Below, piece after piece: positions 16,949 through 24,967 of a stretch of 46,244 nucleotides of DNA. The notes under the pieces are model-generated. The model worked only from the letters and a program-made list of their open reading frames with translations, made no database searches and was not told where the DNA came from. Each line of letters opens with the position of its first letter. The stretch's first letter is position 1. The position numbers and the translations under genes are program-made. Source of the DNA: an uncultured Verrucomicrobia subdivision 3 bacterium (GTDB taxonomy: Bacteria > Verrucomicrobiota > Verrucomicrobiia > Limisphaerales > UBA11358); assembly GCA_903889895.1 (NCBI GenBank), contig CAISYZ010000104.1, forward strand, positions 1-46,244. The letters run 5' to 3'.

Positions 16949-17767
16949 CTATTTCGGCTTCAAACCAGCCTCACCCTCGGGAGCATGGGTGTCCGCCGGT
17001 TCATTGGCCAGCGTCTTGAATTTCACCGGCTGACGTGACCACCAGTTGCCCCAACTCCAAAGAATCTTGTCGTCCTGCACGACCAGGTGCTGCTTCCAGT
17101 GGGGAGAAAAAAGGAAGCCTTCCGGCGTGTCAATGAGGCGGCTGGCGCCCCGGTTCTCGTCAATCGCAAACAACTGGTTGCCGGTGGCCACAATATGACA
17201 GCAGTGGTCGGCATCGCCGTTGTTATACCAGTCGCCGACCAGGGCTTTTTCCCGCGCGGTCAGGACCGGCTCGTCGCCTTTGCCGGGCACTTCGACCACG
17301 CCGCAAATGGGGGCCGACTCTTTGGCGTTGTCGGCGAAATCATTCCATTTGCCGGCCTGAGGATCATTGGGGCGATACAGGTAAACGCAGTTTTCCGCGC
17401 CGCCGGCGTTGTCCGGATTGCCCGCGGACCAGTTGGCGTAGCCGCTCTTTTCGTCCGTGACCCAGCCCAACGGACCACCCGCTGATTGCCGGCGCAGACC
17501 AATCCACAAATAGCGGTTCGTTTGGCCGTAATCGCTGAATGTGGAATAAATCCAATCCTGCTCCGCCTGATTGCGGATGAGGGTCAGCGTGCCGCCCAGG
17601 CTTTCGGCTTCCTGTTCCGAGGCCGTCCACGTGTCCGGGGTGAGGAGATAATATTCATGGCCGTTGCCCGGATACGTGAGGGGGCCGGCAATGATGGCAG
17701 CAAAGACATTACCCGCCACCCCGACCATCAGCCCGGCGGCCAGGATGAATGCGAAATTTTTCTTCAT
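16949..17767 (-). CDS. Secreted C-type lectin domain protein (paralogue 1)
   Basis: 272 residues. A signal peptide (MKKNFAFILAAGLMVGVAGNVFA) is followed by a C-type lectin fold at about 25-165: GHEYYLLTPDTWTASEQEAE, LWIGLRR, the WSAGNPDN motif (calcium/carbohydrate loop in this family) and KWNDF, with Cys in ENCVYLY and PICGVVEVP. A second C-terminal region of about 95 residues starts LTAREKALVGDWYNNG and ends with ILWSWGNWWSRQPVKF; I do not recognise it, but the next gene has the same one. The mature protein is probably periplasmic or exported and may bind sugars. The two genes are 30 bp apart and clearly duplicates. Confidence 0.85.
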   Translation of the reverse strand: MKKNFAFILAAGLMVGVAGNVFAAIIAGPLTYPGNGHEYYLLTPDTWTASEQEAESLGGTLTLIRNQAEQDWIYSTFSDYGQTNRYLWIGLRRQSAGGPLGWVTDEKSGYANWSAGNPDNAGGAENCVYLYRPNDPQAGKWNDFADNAKESAPICGVVEVPGKGDEPVLTAREKALVGDWYNNGDADHCCHIVATGNQLFAIDENRGASRLIDTPEGFLFSPHWKQHLVVQDDKILWSWGNWWSRQPVKFKTLANEPADTHAPEGEAGLKPK

Positions 17768-17797
17768 GGTTTTATCCTCAAATCACTCGGCACACTT

Positions 17798-18595
17798 TCA
17801 ATCGGTCAAACTCCCCGGGAAAAATCCGCGCACGGGCTTTTCGGCGGGCGGATGGTCGCGGTTGTATTTGGCGGGATGGCGCGACCACCAGGTGCTGTTG
17901 CTCCACAGGATGTGGTCTTTGACGATTTCGCCATACTGGCGGTCGGCATCATAGAGGACATCATTGTCTTTCAGGATGAGCCGCGCCGTATGCCGGTCGT
18001 GGGTGATGAGAAACAGTTTGTTGTCCGTGCCGGCAATCCAGGCCGGCCGGTCGGGCTGCCCGTTTTCATACCAATCACCGATGAGGGCTTTCTCTTTGGC
18101 GGTGAGTTCTTTCGGCGTCACCTTGCCGGGAATCTCCACCACGGCGCCGATGCAGGTGCTTTCCACGGCATCATTCCAGCCGCCCCCGCTGTGCGCTTCC
18201 GCCCACAGGTGGACACAGCCTTCCACGCCGCCGCCGTTGTCCGGTTCGCCGCCACTCCAGTTGGCGTAGTCGAGTTTGGAACCATCCACCCACACGAACG
18301 GCCCGCCGGGCCATTGCCGGTGCAGCCCAATCCACACGCTGCGCTCTTTCGCCCCGTCATGCCCGAATTTTTCGAAGACCCATTGCTGTTCCGCCGCGTT
18401 GCGGATGATGGCCAGCGTGCCGCCGAGATTTTCCGCCTCGGTCTCCGCCGCCGTCCACCCTTCCGGCGCGAGCAGATAATAATCATGGCCGTTGGCGGGA
18501 TTGGTGAGGGGGCCGGCGAATATCTCCGCGCCGACGCGCGGGACCACCGCGAGCAACCCCAGCAGGACACTGGAAATGACGACACTGGTTTTCAT
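17798..18595 (-). CDS. Secreted C-type lectin domain protein (paralogue 2)
   Basis: 265 residues from the ATG at 18595; an ATG 63 bases further up would put a non-signal stretch before the obvious signal peptide (MKTSVVISSVLLGLLAVVPRVGA) and was not used. The lectin domain shows GHDYYLLAPEGWTAAETEAE, VWIGLHRQ, WSGGEPDNGGG, GGWNDA and paired Cys (GCVHLW, TCIGAVVEIPG). The C-terminal region LTAKEKALIGDWYENG .. RLILKDN .. ILWSNSTWWSRHPAKY matches paralogue 1. It is the upstream member of the pair. Its tail (HPPAEKPVRGFFPG) differs from that of paralogue 1. Confidence 0.85.
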   Translation of the reverse strand: MKTSVVISSVLLGLLAVVPRVGAEIFAGPLTNPANGHDYYLLAPEGWTAAETEAENLGGTLAIIRNAAEQQWVFEKFGHDGAKERSVWIGLHRQWPGGPFVWVDGSKLDYANWSGGEPDNGGGVEGCVHLWAEAHSGGGWNDAVESTCIGAVVEIPGKVTPKELTAKEKALIGDWYENGQPDRPAWIAGTDNKLFLITHDRHTARLILKDNDVLYDADRQYGEIVKDHILWSNSTWWSRHPAKYNRDHPPAEKPVRGFFPGSLTD

Positions 18596-18742
18596 AGAAT
18601 GGGGGACCACATCCGACGGGCTATGACTAATAGACGCATGGCCGGGGGAATCGTTCAAGGAGATTTATTGACCCCGCCACCAACGGCCGGGCGCGTGGAC
18701 CCTAAAATCCACCGGACCCACCGCCCTGCCCACGGGGAAATT

Positions 18743-20005
18743 TTACTGCACGTAGATGACCGACGGAACATTCACGCGCTTGCGCACTTCCGGCGGCAGC
18801 TTGAACTCCTGCGGATGCGCCGCGGACAGGTTGATCAACATCTGGCCGGAGATGATGTGGAAGCTCTGCGCCCAGGCCAGCGGCGTGTTATGCCCGGCCA
18901 CGCTGCCCAGATACATTTCCGGCACGCAACCCTCGGGCGTCATGTTCTTCTCCAACTTCTCAAAGTAGTGGACAGCTTTTTCAAAGTAGGCGCGGCGCTG
19001 ATGCCAGTCGAAATGCACCGGCTTGTGCGCGATATCAAAATCCCGCCCGTGCTCCGCGAGCTTCGCGTAACAGATCGCGAGCCAGGCCAGGCCGAGCGGC
19101 CACTCCGCCGTCTGGTTTTCGCCCGGCACCAGACCCTTGCCGCAATACACATCGTGCGGATACCGCCGCACGCCGCGTTCGCCGACCAGATGGGTCTCAA
19201 TGTTGTGGAGAATGATTTTCTTCGTGTGATAATCCACGATGTTGTAGGGCCAGATGAGGCTCAACTGCGACATGTCATACGGGCGGCTTTCCGATTCCCG
19301 GGGCAACACCCGCGCCAGCGAGGAGAACCCATCCGCAATCATCCGTTCGCTGATGGGCACGTAATGGCTGATCTCGATCTTGTGCTTGTATTTGTAATCA
19401 TAGAAGCCCTGGTCGAACCACATCATCAGCCCGCCCAGCACCGCGCCGAAGCTGCTGGAATGTTCCTCCGGGCCTTCCTCCCACATCCCGTAATCCGCCT
19501 CGAAACCCATGTTGAAAATATAATTGCGGATGTGGCTGATGAGGAAAAAATCCTCCTGCTTGAACCGGAACCCGTAACCCTTCTTCATCAAATCGCCCAT
19601 CTTATACATGAACAGCCCATAGACATCGAGCTGATGATGGCCCCACGCATCCGTGATGGTGTCCAGCGTGGTGGGATGCACGCGCGCGGGCATGAACTGC
19701 CCGGTCTGATGCCGCACATCGGGCTTGATGATGGAGGCCTGGATGATGCGCGCGTGGTAGCGCTTGAAAATATCCAGCACCAGCCGGAAGCTCTCCACCA
19801 TCTTGTCGAAACAGCCGAGATACTCGTTGGCGTAGGTGGCGAACATGATGTCGCGGATCCAGAAGACATTGTAGGCATCGCCGGAACCGTCCTCGGCCGT
19901 GTAAGGGCTGGCGATGTAACCGCCGTTGGGGCGGCGCATGCGTTCCAACTGCTGGTGCGACAGGTTCAACCGCTCATCCAGCGGCATTTCGTGAAAGGTC
20001 TTCAT
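18743..20005 (-). CDS. GH15-like (glucoamylase/phosphorylase-kinase-alpha fold) protein
   Basis: 420 residues, without signal peptide. The alpha/alpha-toroid features of the GH15/phosphorylase kinase alpha group are visible: GYIASPYTAEDGSGDAYNVF then WIRD near residue 40-60, TDAWGHHQLDVYGLFMY, and MWEEGPEEHSSSFGAVLGGL, where the WEE glutamate corresponds to the general acid of glucoamylases; PLAWAQSFHIISG near the C-terminus matches the second catalytic region. It probably hydrolyses alpha-glucans or alpha-glucosides in the cytoplasm. The start MKTFHEMPLDE (20005) was chosen although no ribosome site is seen; the frame stays open a further 380 bases through the repeat array, but that part has no family character. 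Confidence 0.8.
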   Translation of the reverse strand: MKTFHEMPLDERLNLSHQQLERMRRPNGGYIASPYTAEDGSGDAYNVFWIRDIMFATYANEYLGCFDKMVESFRLVLDIFKRYHARIIQASIIKPDVRHQTGQFMPARVHPTTLDTITDAWGHHQLDVYGLFMYKMGDLMKKGYGFRFKQEDFFLISHIRNYIFNMGFEADYGMWEEGPEEHSSSFGAVLGGLMMWFDQGFYDYKYKHKIEISHYVPISERMIADGFSSLARVLPRESESRPYDMSQLSLIWPYNIVDYHTKKIILHNIETHLVGERGVRRYPHDVYCGKGLVPGENQTAEWPLGLAWLAICYAKLAEHGRDFDIAHKPVHFDWHQRRAYFEKAVHYFEKLEKNMTPEGCVPEMYLGSVAGHNTPLAWAQSFHIISGQMLINLSAAHPQEFKLPPEVRKRVNVPSVIYVQ

Positions 20006-20198
20006 GGTTTGCGGGTGCGTTCGGCGTCGGGGCGGAACTGCTGCTCGAGTCGCCTCCTTGTTTTGGCGAAACCGAATCCGCGCGCAAGCTGCCAGCAAAC
20101 CGGCGCCGACGCAAGCCTCGGTTGCAAACGCATCCAAAGCCGGTTGAAAAACAGTTTTCACCGCACGCCCCGCCGGGACCACCTTCAGGCGGCGTATG

Positions 20199-20478
20199 AT
20201 GATGTCAGATTTGAAATCCAAGACGTCTTCCGGGCAAACGAAGACGTCTTTCCCAGCCACCAAGACGTCTTTCTCGGCAACAAAGACGTCTTTCGCGGCC
20301 AGCAAGACGTCTTCCGCGCAAAGGAAGACGTCTTTCCCAGTCAGCAAGACGTCTTTCTCGGCAGCAAAGACGTCTTCCGCAGCCGGCAAGACGTCTTCCG
20401 CGCGAAGGAAGACGTCTTAAATCCAAAAAATGATGTCAGATTTTAGAAACAAGACGTCTTGTTTTCAAAATCTGACAT
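20199..20478. repeat. 21-bp-period tandem array of the palindrome AAGACGTCTT
   Basis: This fills the middle of the 630-bp gap between the rpe stop and the GH15-like start. AAGACGTCTT begins at 20220, 20241, 20262, 20283, 20304, 20325, 20346, 20367, 20388 and 20409, exactly 21 bp apart, and again at 20451 (two periods on). The skipped position (20430) and the position before the array (20199) both carry ATGATGTCAG plus an ATTT-rich tail. The core is identical in all 11 copies, while the 11-bp spacers vary. Units 2-5 and 6-9 are a duplicated 84-bp block. The array begins with ATGTCAGATTT (20202-20212) and ends with its inverted copy AAATCTGACAT (20468-20478), as terminal inverted repeats would. 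Confidence 0.95.
20433..20478. repeat. 46-bp near-perfect palindrome closing the array
   Basis: Left arm ATGTCAGATTTT-AG-AAACAAGAC (20433-20455) and the right arm at 20456-20478 are reverse complements apart from a central-flank AG/TC pair. The centre is the eleventh AAGACGTCTT core. It can extrude as a cruciform or fold as a long RNA hairpin, and could serve as a bidirectional terminator for rpe-side transcription. Confidence 0.9.
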
Positions 20479-20499
20479 GGTCGCGGGACGGGAGGAGAT

Positions 20500-20517
20500 G
20501 GTTTTACCGTTAAAACC
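20500..20517. repeat. Short inverted repeat GGTTTTA/TAAAACC
   Basis: GGTTTTA and TAAAACC surround the 4-base loop CCGT, shortly after the 21-bp array and about 120 bp downstream of the rpe stop. It may be a weak transcription-end or protein-binding site. The remainder of 20518-20635 shows no gene or repeat that I can support. Confidence 0.4.
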
Positions 20518-20635
20518 CAACCTTTTCAAAAAAGATGGTCAAAAAGCGACAGTTAGGGGCGTGGAGGTGAACCGCCTAGGCGTGATGACGCGAATGTGCC
20601 AGCGGAACCTGGCTGGCCTCATCCCGCCTCGCGGT

Positions 20636-21322
20636 TCAAACCTTGAGGTCGGCGAAGGCGGGGTCGTAGGCGTGGGCAATTTTCCGCATCTTGGATACCG
20701 CCGCCTTGAGGCTGTGCGCCCCAAACAGGCTGGTGCCGGCCACAAACGTGTCCGCCCCCGCCCGCGCGCACTCGGCGGTGGTCTCGTAGTTGATGCCGCC
20801 GTCCACTTCAATGCGGTAGCCCAGCTTGCGCTCGCGGCGCCACGCCTCGGCCTGCTGGACTTTGGGCAGGCATTCGTGGATGAAACTCTGCCCGCCGAAA
20901 CCGGGATTGACGGTCATCACCAGCAGGCAATCAATCATGTCCAAATACGGCTGCGCGGCGGTGATGGCGGTGGGCGGGTTGACGGCGAGGCCGACTTTGA
21001 GGCCGAGGGCTTTAATTTTCCAAAGAAGCTGCGGCACTTTGTCGGCCAGCTCGACGTGGATGGTGAGCTGGTTCGCGCCCGCCTTGACGAACGGTTCGAG
21101 CAGAATCTCCGGCTGCCCGCACATCAGGTGGACGTCGAAGAACAGCTGCTTGGCGAACGGCCGGACGGCGCCGACGACGCCGGGGCCGAAGGAGATGTTC
21201 GGCACAAACTGGCCGTCCATGATGTCGAGGTGCAGCCATTCCGCGCCGGAGGCCGCGACGCGCTCGGCTTCCTTGCCGAAGCGCGAGTAATCCGAGGCGA
21301 GCAGTGACGGGGCGATGATCAT
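20636..21322 (-). CDS. rpe: Ribulose-phosphate 3-epimerase
   Basis: 228 residues forming a TIM barrel that interconverts ribulose 5-phosphate and xylulose 5-phosphate. The family motifs are all present: IAPSLLASDYSRFG, the metal-binding WLHLDIMDGQFVPNISFGP (His and Asp), FDVHLMCGQPE, VMTVNPGFGGQSFI and RIEVDGGINYETTAECARAG, ending with VAGTSLFG. Length is normal. It follows the hybrid histidine kinase gene by 36 bp on the same strand, so the two may share a transcript, although no functional link is evident. Confidence 0.97.
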   Translation of the reverse strand: MIIAPSLLASDYSRFGKEAERVAASGAEWLHLDIMDGQFVPNISFGPGVVGAVRPFAKQLFFDVHLMCGQPEILLEPFVKAGANQLTIHVELADKVPQLLWKIKALGLKVGLAVNPPTAITAAQPYLDMIDCLLVMTVNPGFGGQSFIHECLPKVQQAEAWRRERKLGYRIEVDGGINYETTAECARAGADTFVAGTSLFGAHSLKAAVSKMRKIAHAYDPAFADLKV

Positions 21323-21358
21323 GGGTGGCAGCGAGGCGTTTTAGATTGGTAACCGAAG

Positions 21359-24300
21359 TTATTTCCCGTCCAGACAATCGCGGATGGTCTTGATCATCTT
21401 CTGGGGCAGATAGGGTTTCTGCAGATAGACGATGCCGGGGTCGAGCTTGAAATCCTTGCCCAGCACATCGGCGCCGTAACCGCTGGTGAAGATGACTTTC
21501 AACTTGGGATTGTCGCGCCAGAGCTCCTCGGCGAGTTCGCGCCCGTTGAGGCCGCCCTGCATGACGATGTCGGTGAAGACGAGGCTGATGTCCTTTTTAT
21601 ATTCCTTCCAGATGTCCAGCGCGCTGGGGCCGTCAACGGCCTCAAAAATCCGGTAGCCATGCCGGCGCAGTTCGCGGCAGACAAAGTCGCGCAGGTCGCG
21701 TTCGTCCTCCACCACAAGGATGGTCTCGGTGCCGCCGCGCTCGCGGAACTGCGTGTCGGCCTCGCCCGGTTTGGCCACGGGCAGTTCCGTGGCCGGCAGG
21801 AAGACGTGGAAGGTGGTGCCTTTGCCCAGCTCGCTTTCCACCTGGAGCCAGCCGCCATGCTGCTTGACGATGCCGAACACGGTGGCGAGGCCGAGGCCGG
21901 TGCCCTTGCCCAGCTCCTTCGTGGTGAAGAAGGGTTCAAAAATGCGCGGCAGAATTTCCGGCGGAATGCCGCTGCCGGTGTCGGAGTGGCTGACGCAGAT
22001 GAATTTCCCGGGGCGCGCCTCGACGAACTGCCGGACATAGGCGTCATCAATGAGGCGATGGCTCACGCGGAGGTTGATGCGGCCGCCACGCGGCATGGCG
22101 TCGCGGGAATTCACGGAGAAGTTCAGCAGAATCTGCTCCATCATGCCGGGGTCCGCCTCGACCACGGCGGGTTCGCCGTGGAAATCAATCTGCAACGCGA
22201 TGTCCTCGCCGAGCAACCGGGCGAGCATCTCGGACATGCCGCTGACGAGCTTGTTCATGTCGAGGGCCTGCGGGCTGGCGATTTGTTTCCGGCCGAACGC
22301 CAGGAGTTGCCGCGTGAGCCCGGCGGCGCGCTCGGACGCCTGCTTGATCTGCTGCGCGGAAACCAGCGCCTTCGGCACCAGCGGCTGCATGGTGAGCAGC
22401 GTGGCGTGGCCGAGGATGACGGTGAGGATGTTGTTGAAATCGTGCGCGATGCCGCCGGCGAGCTGGCCGATGGCTTCCATCTTCTGCGACTGCCGGAACT
22501 GCTCCTCCAGCCGCTTCTGCTCGGTGACATTGCGGAAAAGGCTCAGGAGCAGCCGGGGCTTGCCGTCCAGTTCCACATAGCAGTCGGTGATTTCCAGGAT
22601 GACCGAACGGCCATCGTGCAGCACATAATCCTTCGCGCGCTTGCCCTGCAGGCGGCCGGCGCGGAAATTCTCGCGATGGGCCTGGATCATCTTGTCCCAG
22701 TCGGTGCTCGTGTCGTAAATGACGGGGAACGGCTGACCCTCCAACTGCTTGACGGTCAGCCCGACCAGTTTGGCAAAGGCGCCATTGATGGCCACGGTGA
22801 TGCCGTTCTCGTCGGTGAGCCGCATGCCGTCCACGGAATTTTCCCACACGGAGCGGAACAGGGTTTCCGAACTGCGCCGCGCGGTTTCCGTCGCGACCCG
22901 CTCGGAGATGTCGCGGACGTGGAAGAGCAACGCCGGCTGCTCCTCGTATTCCACGCGCACCACGCGGATTTCCACCGGCACCGTGCGCTCATCCGCGCGG
23001 CGGCTTTCGCTTTCCAGCCAGGAAACCTGGCCGGTGACGAGGCGGTGAAAATCTCCGCGCACAATCTCGCGGCGTTCCGGCGGCACCAGCTCGTCGATCG
23101 CATTGCGCCCGATCAACCACTCGCGGTCCACACCGTGCAACACGCCGGCGGCGCGGTTGGCATCCAGCACATTGCCGGCAAGATCCTCGACAAAGATGGC
23201 GTCGGGCGAATTCTCGAAAAGTTCCCGGAAGCGGCGCTGGCTTTGGCGCAGCTCGTCCTCGGCGCGGATGCGTTCCAGCGCGCCGCCGCACTGATCGGCC
23301 AGCGTCTGCAGCGTGTGCAGATGATTCTTGTCGTAGCTGCCGGACGACCGGCTCTGGATAAAAAGCACGCCAATGACTTTCTCGCCCTTGCGGATGGGGG
23401 CGATCATCGTGGCGCCATCCCGTTCGCCGGTCTCGGCCCCGGAAATCAACTCCGCCCCGCGGGCAATGACGCGGTGGATCAGGGCGTTCGCCGTCTTCGG
23501 CTGCGGCGTGGCGGGAATCTCCACGCGCTTGTTCTCGATGGTGGCGATGGTCAGCAACGAGACGACTTCATCCCGTTCGGCCTCGAAAAGGTCGAGGGAA
23601 AAATCATCCCAGTGGAACAGCTCATCGGCGGCGTCGCAGATGAACTTCGCCGCCGTGGCGGGCAGCGAGACGGCGCTCAACTGATGGCTCAGTTTTCCGA
23701 ACACCGCGTTCTGGTGCGCGGTCCGGCGGCGCTCGGTCACGTCAGTGGCCATCGTCAGCGCGCACAGCCGGCCATGAAACGCCAGCGGCGTCCAGACCAC
23801 TTCCATGTCCATCGTGCGGCCGGCCTTGCTGCGGTGCTGCCAGACCAGCCCCGGCCCTTCGCTATTCCACAGAACATTGTTTGCGTGGCGTTCTTTATCG
23901 GCGGCACGCAAATCATTCAGCTTCATCGCGAGAAATTCCTCGCGGCTGAAACCGTAATGCATCATGGCCGCCTCGTTCACTTCCAGGATGTCGAGCTTCT
24001 CCAGATCGAAAACCCACATCGGATGGGGATTGCCCTGGAACAACAGGCGGTATTGTTTTTCACTCTGGCGCAGATCGGACTCGGCCAGCTCGCGCCGCGC
24101 GCGCTCCTCCGCCTCGGCGACGGCGCGGAGGATGCACGAAGGCAGCCGCTCGCGGTTCTGCTTGAGGACATAGTCGGTCGCGCCGGCTTTGAGACTTTCG
24201 ATGGCGGCAATTTCGCCGATGGTGCCGGAGAGCAGGATGAACGGCGTGACCTTGTCCTGCTGGCGCACGATGTCCAGCGCCTCGACGCCGGTGAACTTGG

Positions 24301-24481
24301 GCAGCCGGTAGTCAGCCAGAATGAGATTCCATTTTTCCTTCGGCAACGCGGCCAGGAAATCCTCGCGCGTGCTGACCACGGTGATGTCCGCCTGGACGCC
24401 CGCCACGGACAGCTGGTCGCGCACCAGTTGGGAGTCCAACGGGTTGTCCTCCAGGTGCAGGATGCGGAGCGTTTGATTCAT
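21359..24481 (-). CDS. Hybrid sensor histidine kinase (REC-PAS-GAF-PAS-PAS-HisKA-HATPase-REC)
   Basis: 1040 residues, no transmembrane helix, so cytoplasmic. Order: receiver domain 1-120 (LHLEDNPLDS, phospho-Asp in LILADYRLP), PAS from about 140, GAF from about 260 (with GERDGATMIAPIRKGEKVIG), PAS from about 417 and about 540, HisKA with GGIAHDFNNIL at about 677, HATPase with NFSVNSRDAMPRGG (N box), DTGSGIPPEILPRIFEPFFT and GKGTGLGLATVFG, and a second receiver from about 920 (VVEDERD; phospho-Asp in LVFTDIVMQGG). Both receivers keep the acidic pair, Asp and C-terminal Lys. The start MNQTLRILHLEDN (24481) is at the normal receiver beginning; a further ATG 75 bases up adds no domain. The signal sensed is unknown. 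Confidence 0.93.
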   Translation of the reverse strand: MNQTLRILHLEDNPLDSQLVRDQLSVAGVQADITVVSTREDFLAALPKEKWNLILADYRLPKFTGVEALDIVRQQDKVTPFILLSGTIGEIAAIESLKAGATDYVLKQNRERLPSCILRAVAEAEERARRELAESDLRQSEKQYRLLFQGNPHPMWVFDLEKLDILEVNEAAMMHYGFSREEFLAMKLNDLRAADKERHANNVLWNSEGPGLVWQHRSKAGRTMDMEVVWTPLAFHGRLCALTMATDVTERRRTAHQNAVFGKLSHQLSAVSLPATAAKFICDAADELFHWDDFSLDLFEAERDEVVSLLTIATIENKRVEIPATPQPKTANALIHRVIARGAELISGAETGERDGATMIAPIRKGEKVIGVLFIQSRSSGSYDKNHLHTLQTLADQCGGALERIRAEDELRQSQRRFRELFENSPDAIFVEDLAGNVLDANRAAGVLHGVDREWLIGRNAIDELVPPERREIVRGDFHRLVTGQVSWLESESRRADERTVPVEIRVVRVEYEEQPALLFHVRDISERVATETARRSSETLFRSVWENSVDGMRLTDENGITVAINGAFAKLVGLTVKQLEGQPFPVIYDTSTDWDKMIQAHRENFRAGRLQGKRAKDYVLHDGRSVILEITDCYVELDGKPRLLLSLFRNVTEQKRLEEQFRQSQKMEAIGQLAGGIAHDFNNILTVILGHATLLTMQPLVPKALVSAQQIKQASERAAGLTRQLLAFGRKQIASPQALDMNKLVSGMSEMLARLLGEDIALQIDFHGEPAVVEADPGMMEQILLNFSVNSRDAMPRGGRINLRVSHRLIDDAYVRQFVEARPGKFICVSHSDTGSGIPPEILPRIFEPFFTTKELGKGTGLGLATVFGIVKQHGGWLQVESELGKGTTFHVFLPATELPVAKPGEADTQFRERGGTETILVVEDERDLRDFVCRELRRHGYRIFEAVDGPSALDIWKEYKKDISLVFTDIVMQGGLNGRELAEELWRDNPKLKVIFTSGYGADVLGKDFKLDPGIVYLQKPYLPQKMIKTIRDCLDGK

Positions 24482-24575
24482 GGCCGGCCGGTCACGGATA
24501 ATTTCCGCACAAGCAACCAGCCCGCCGCCCAAATGTAAAGCGGGATGATGCACCAAATCAGTTTTCTTTTCGCGA

Positions 24576-24603
24576 TTGACTTTCCGCCGCGCTGCTTTAG
24601 GCT
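24576..24603 (+). promoter_or_regulatory. Likely sigma70 promoter of rpsT
   Basis: TTGACT (24576-24581) followed after 16 bases by TAGGCT (24598-24603), about 35 bases before the rpsT ATG, in the divergent gap between the histidine kinase and rpsT. The -35 is nearly consensus and the -10 is poor. Confidence 0.45.
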
Positions 24604-24637
24604 TGCCGGCTCTTTAGCAAATACAATTTAAGAAACT

Positions 24638-24913
24638 ATGCCGAATACGAAATCCGCCGAACGCCGCATGCGCAACAGCGCGCGCAAGAACCTCCAGAAC
24701 AGCAGCGTCAAGTCCCGCCTGCGCCGCACCGAGAAGGAGTTCCGCGCCAGTGTCGCCGCCGGCAAGCTGGACGAAGCTGCCAAGCTCCTGCCCGGCGTCT
24801 TCTCCGCGTTCGACAAGGCCGTCAAGGTCGGCGCGGTCGCCCGCCCCACCGCGAACCGCAAGAAGTCCCGCCTCGCCGCGAACCTCAAGGTCAAGCCCGC
24901 CGCCGCCAAGTAA
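24638..24913 (+). CDS. rpsT: 30S ribosomal protein S20 (bS20)
   Basis: 91 residues, Lys/Arg-rich and helical, with the typical opening MPNTKSAERRMRNSARKNLQ, SRLRRTEK, a middle AAKLLPGVFSAFDKAVKVG and the end GAVARPTANRKKSRLAANL. It binds 16S rRNA in the small subunit. Length is normal for bS20. It is the first plus-strand gene after a long minus-strand block and is transcribed divergently from the histidine kinase. Confidence 0.97.
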   Translation: MPNTKSAERRMRNSARKNLQNSSVKSRLRRTEKEFRASVAAGKLDEAAKLLPGVFSAFDKAVKVGAVARPTANRKKSRLAANLKVKPAAAK

Positions 24914-24967
24914 GCGGCTGCTTTTAGGAATTTCCTTTGCCCGCACGATGTGGCTTAATCGCCCGTC

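Noticed and set aside
20006..20389. N-terminal extension of the GH15-like protein through the array as heptads (KDVFxxE..)
   Set aside because: The family begins at about MKTFHEMPLDE; the extension is the translated tandem repeat plus low-complexity Arg/Ala sequence and would be variable in copy number.
17486..20446. Very long open frame on the plus strand across the lectin genes, GH15-like gene and the first array
   Set aside because: It is antisense to three clearly recognisable genes, its translation is rich in Arg/His/Pro and has no domain; high GC content leaves the opposite frame open.
20199..20478. CRISPR array
   Set aside because: The invariant part is only 10 bp, spacers are 11 bp and related to each other by an 84-bp duplication, and there are no cas genes.
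21659..24538. Open frame of about 960 codons antisense to the hybrid histidine kinase
   Set aside because: The minus-strand product has seven or more intact signalling domains; the plus-strand translation has none.
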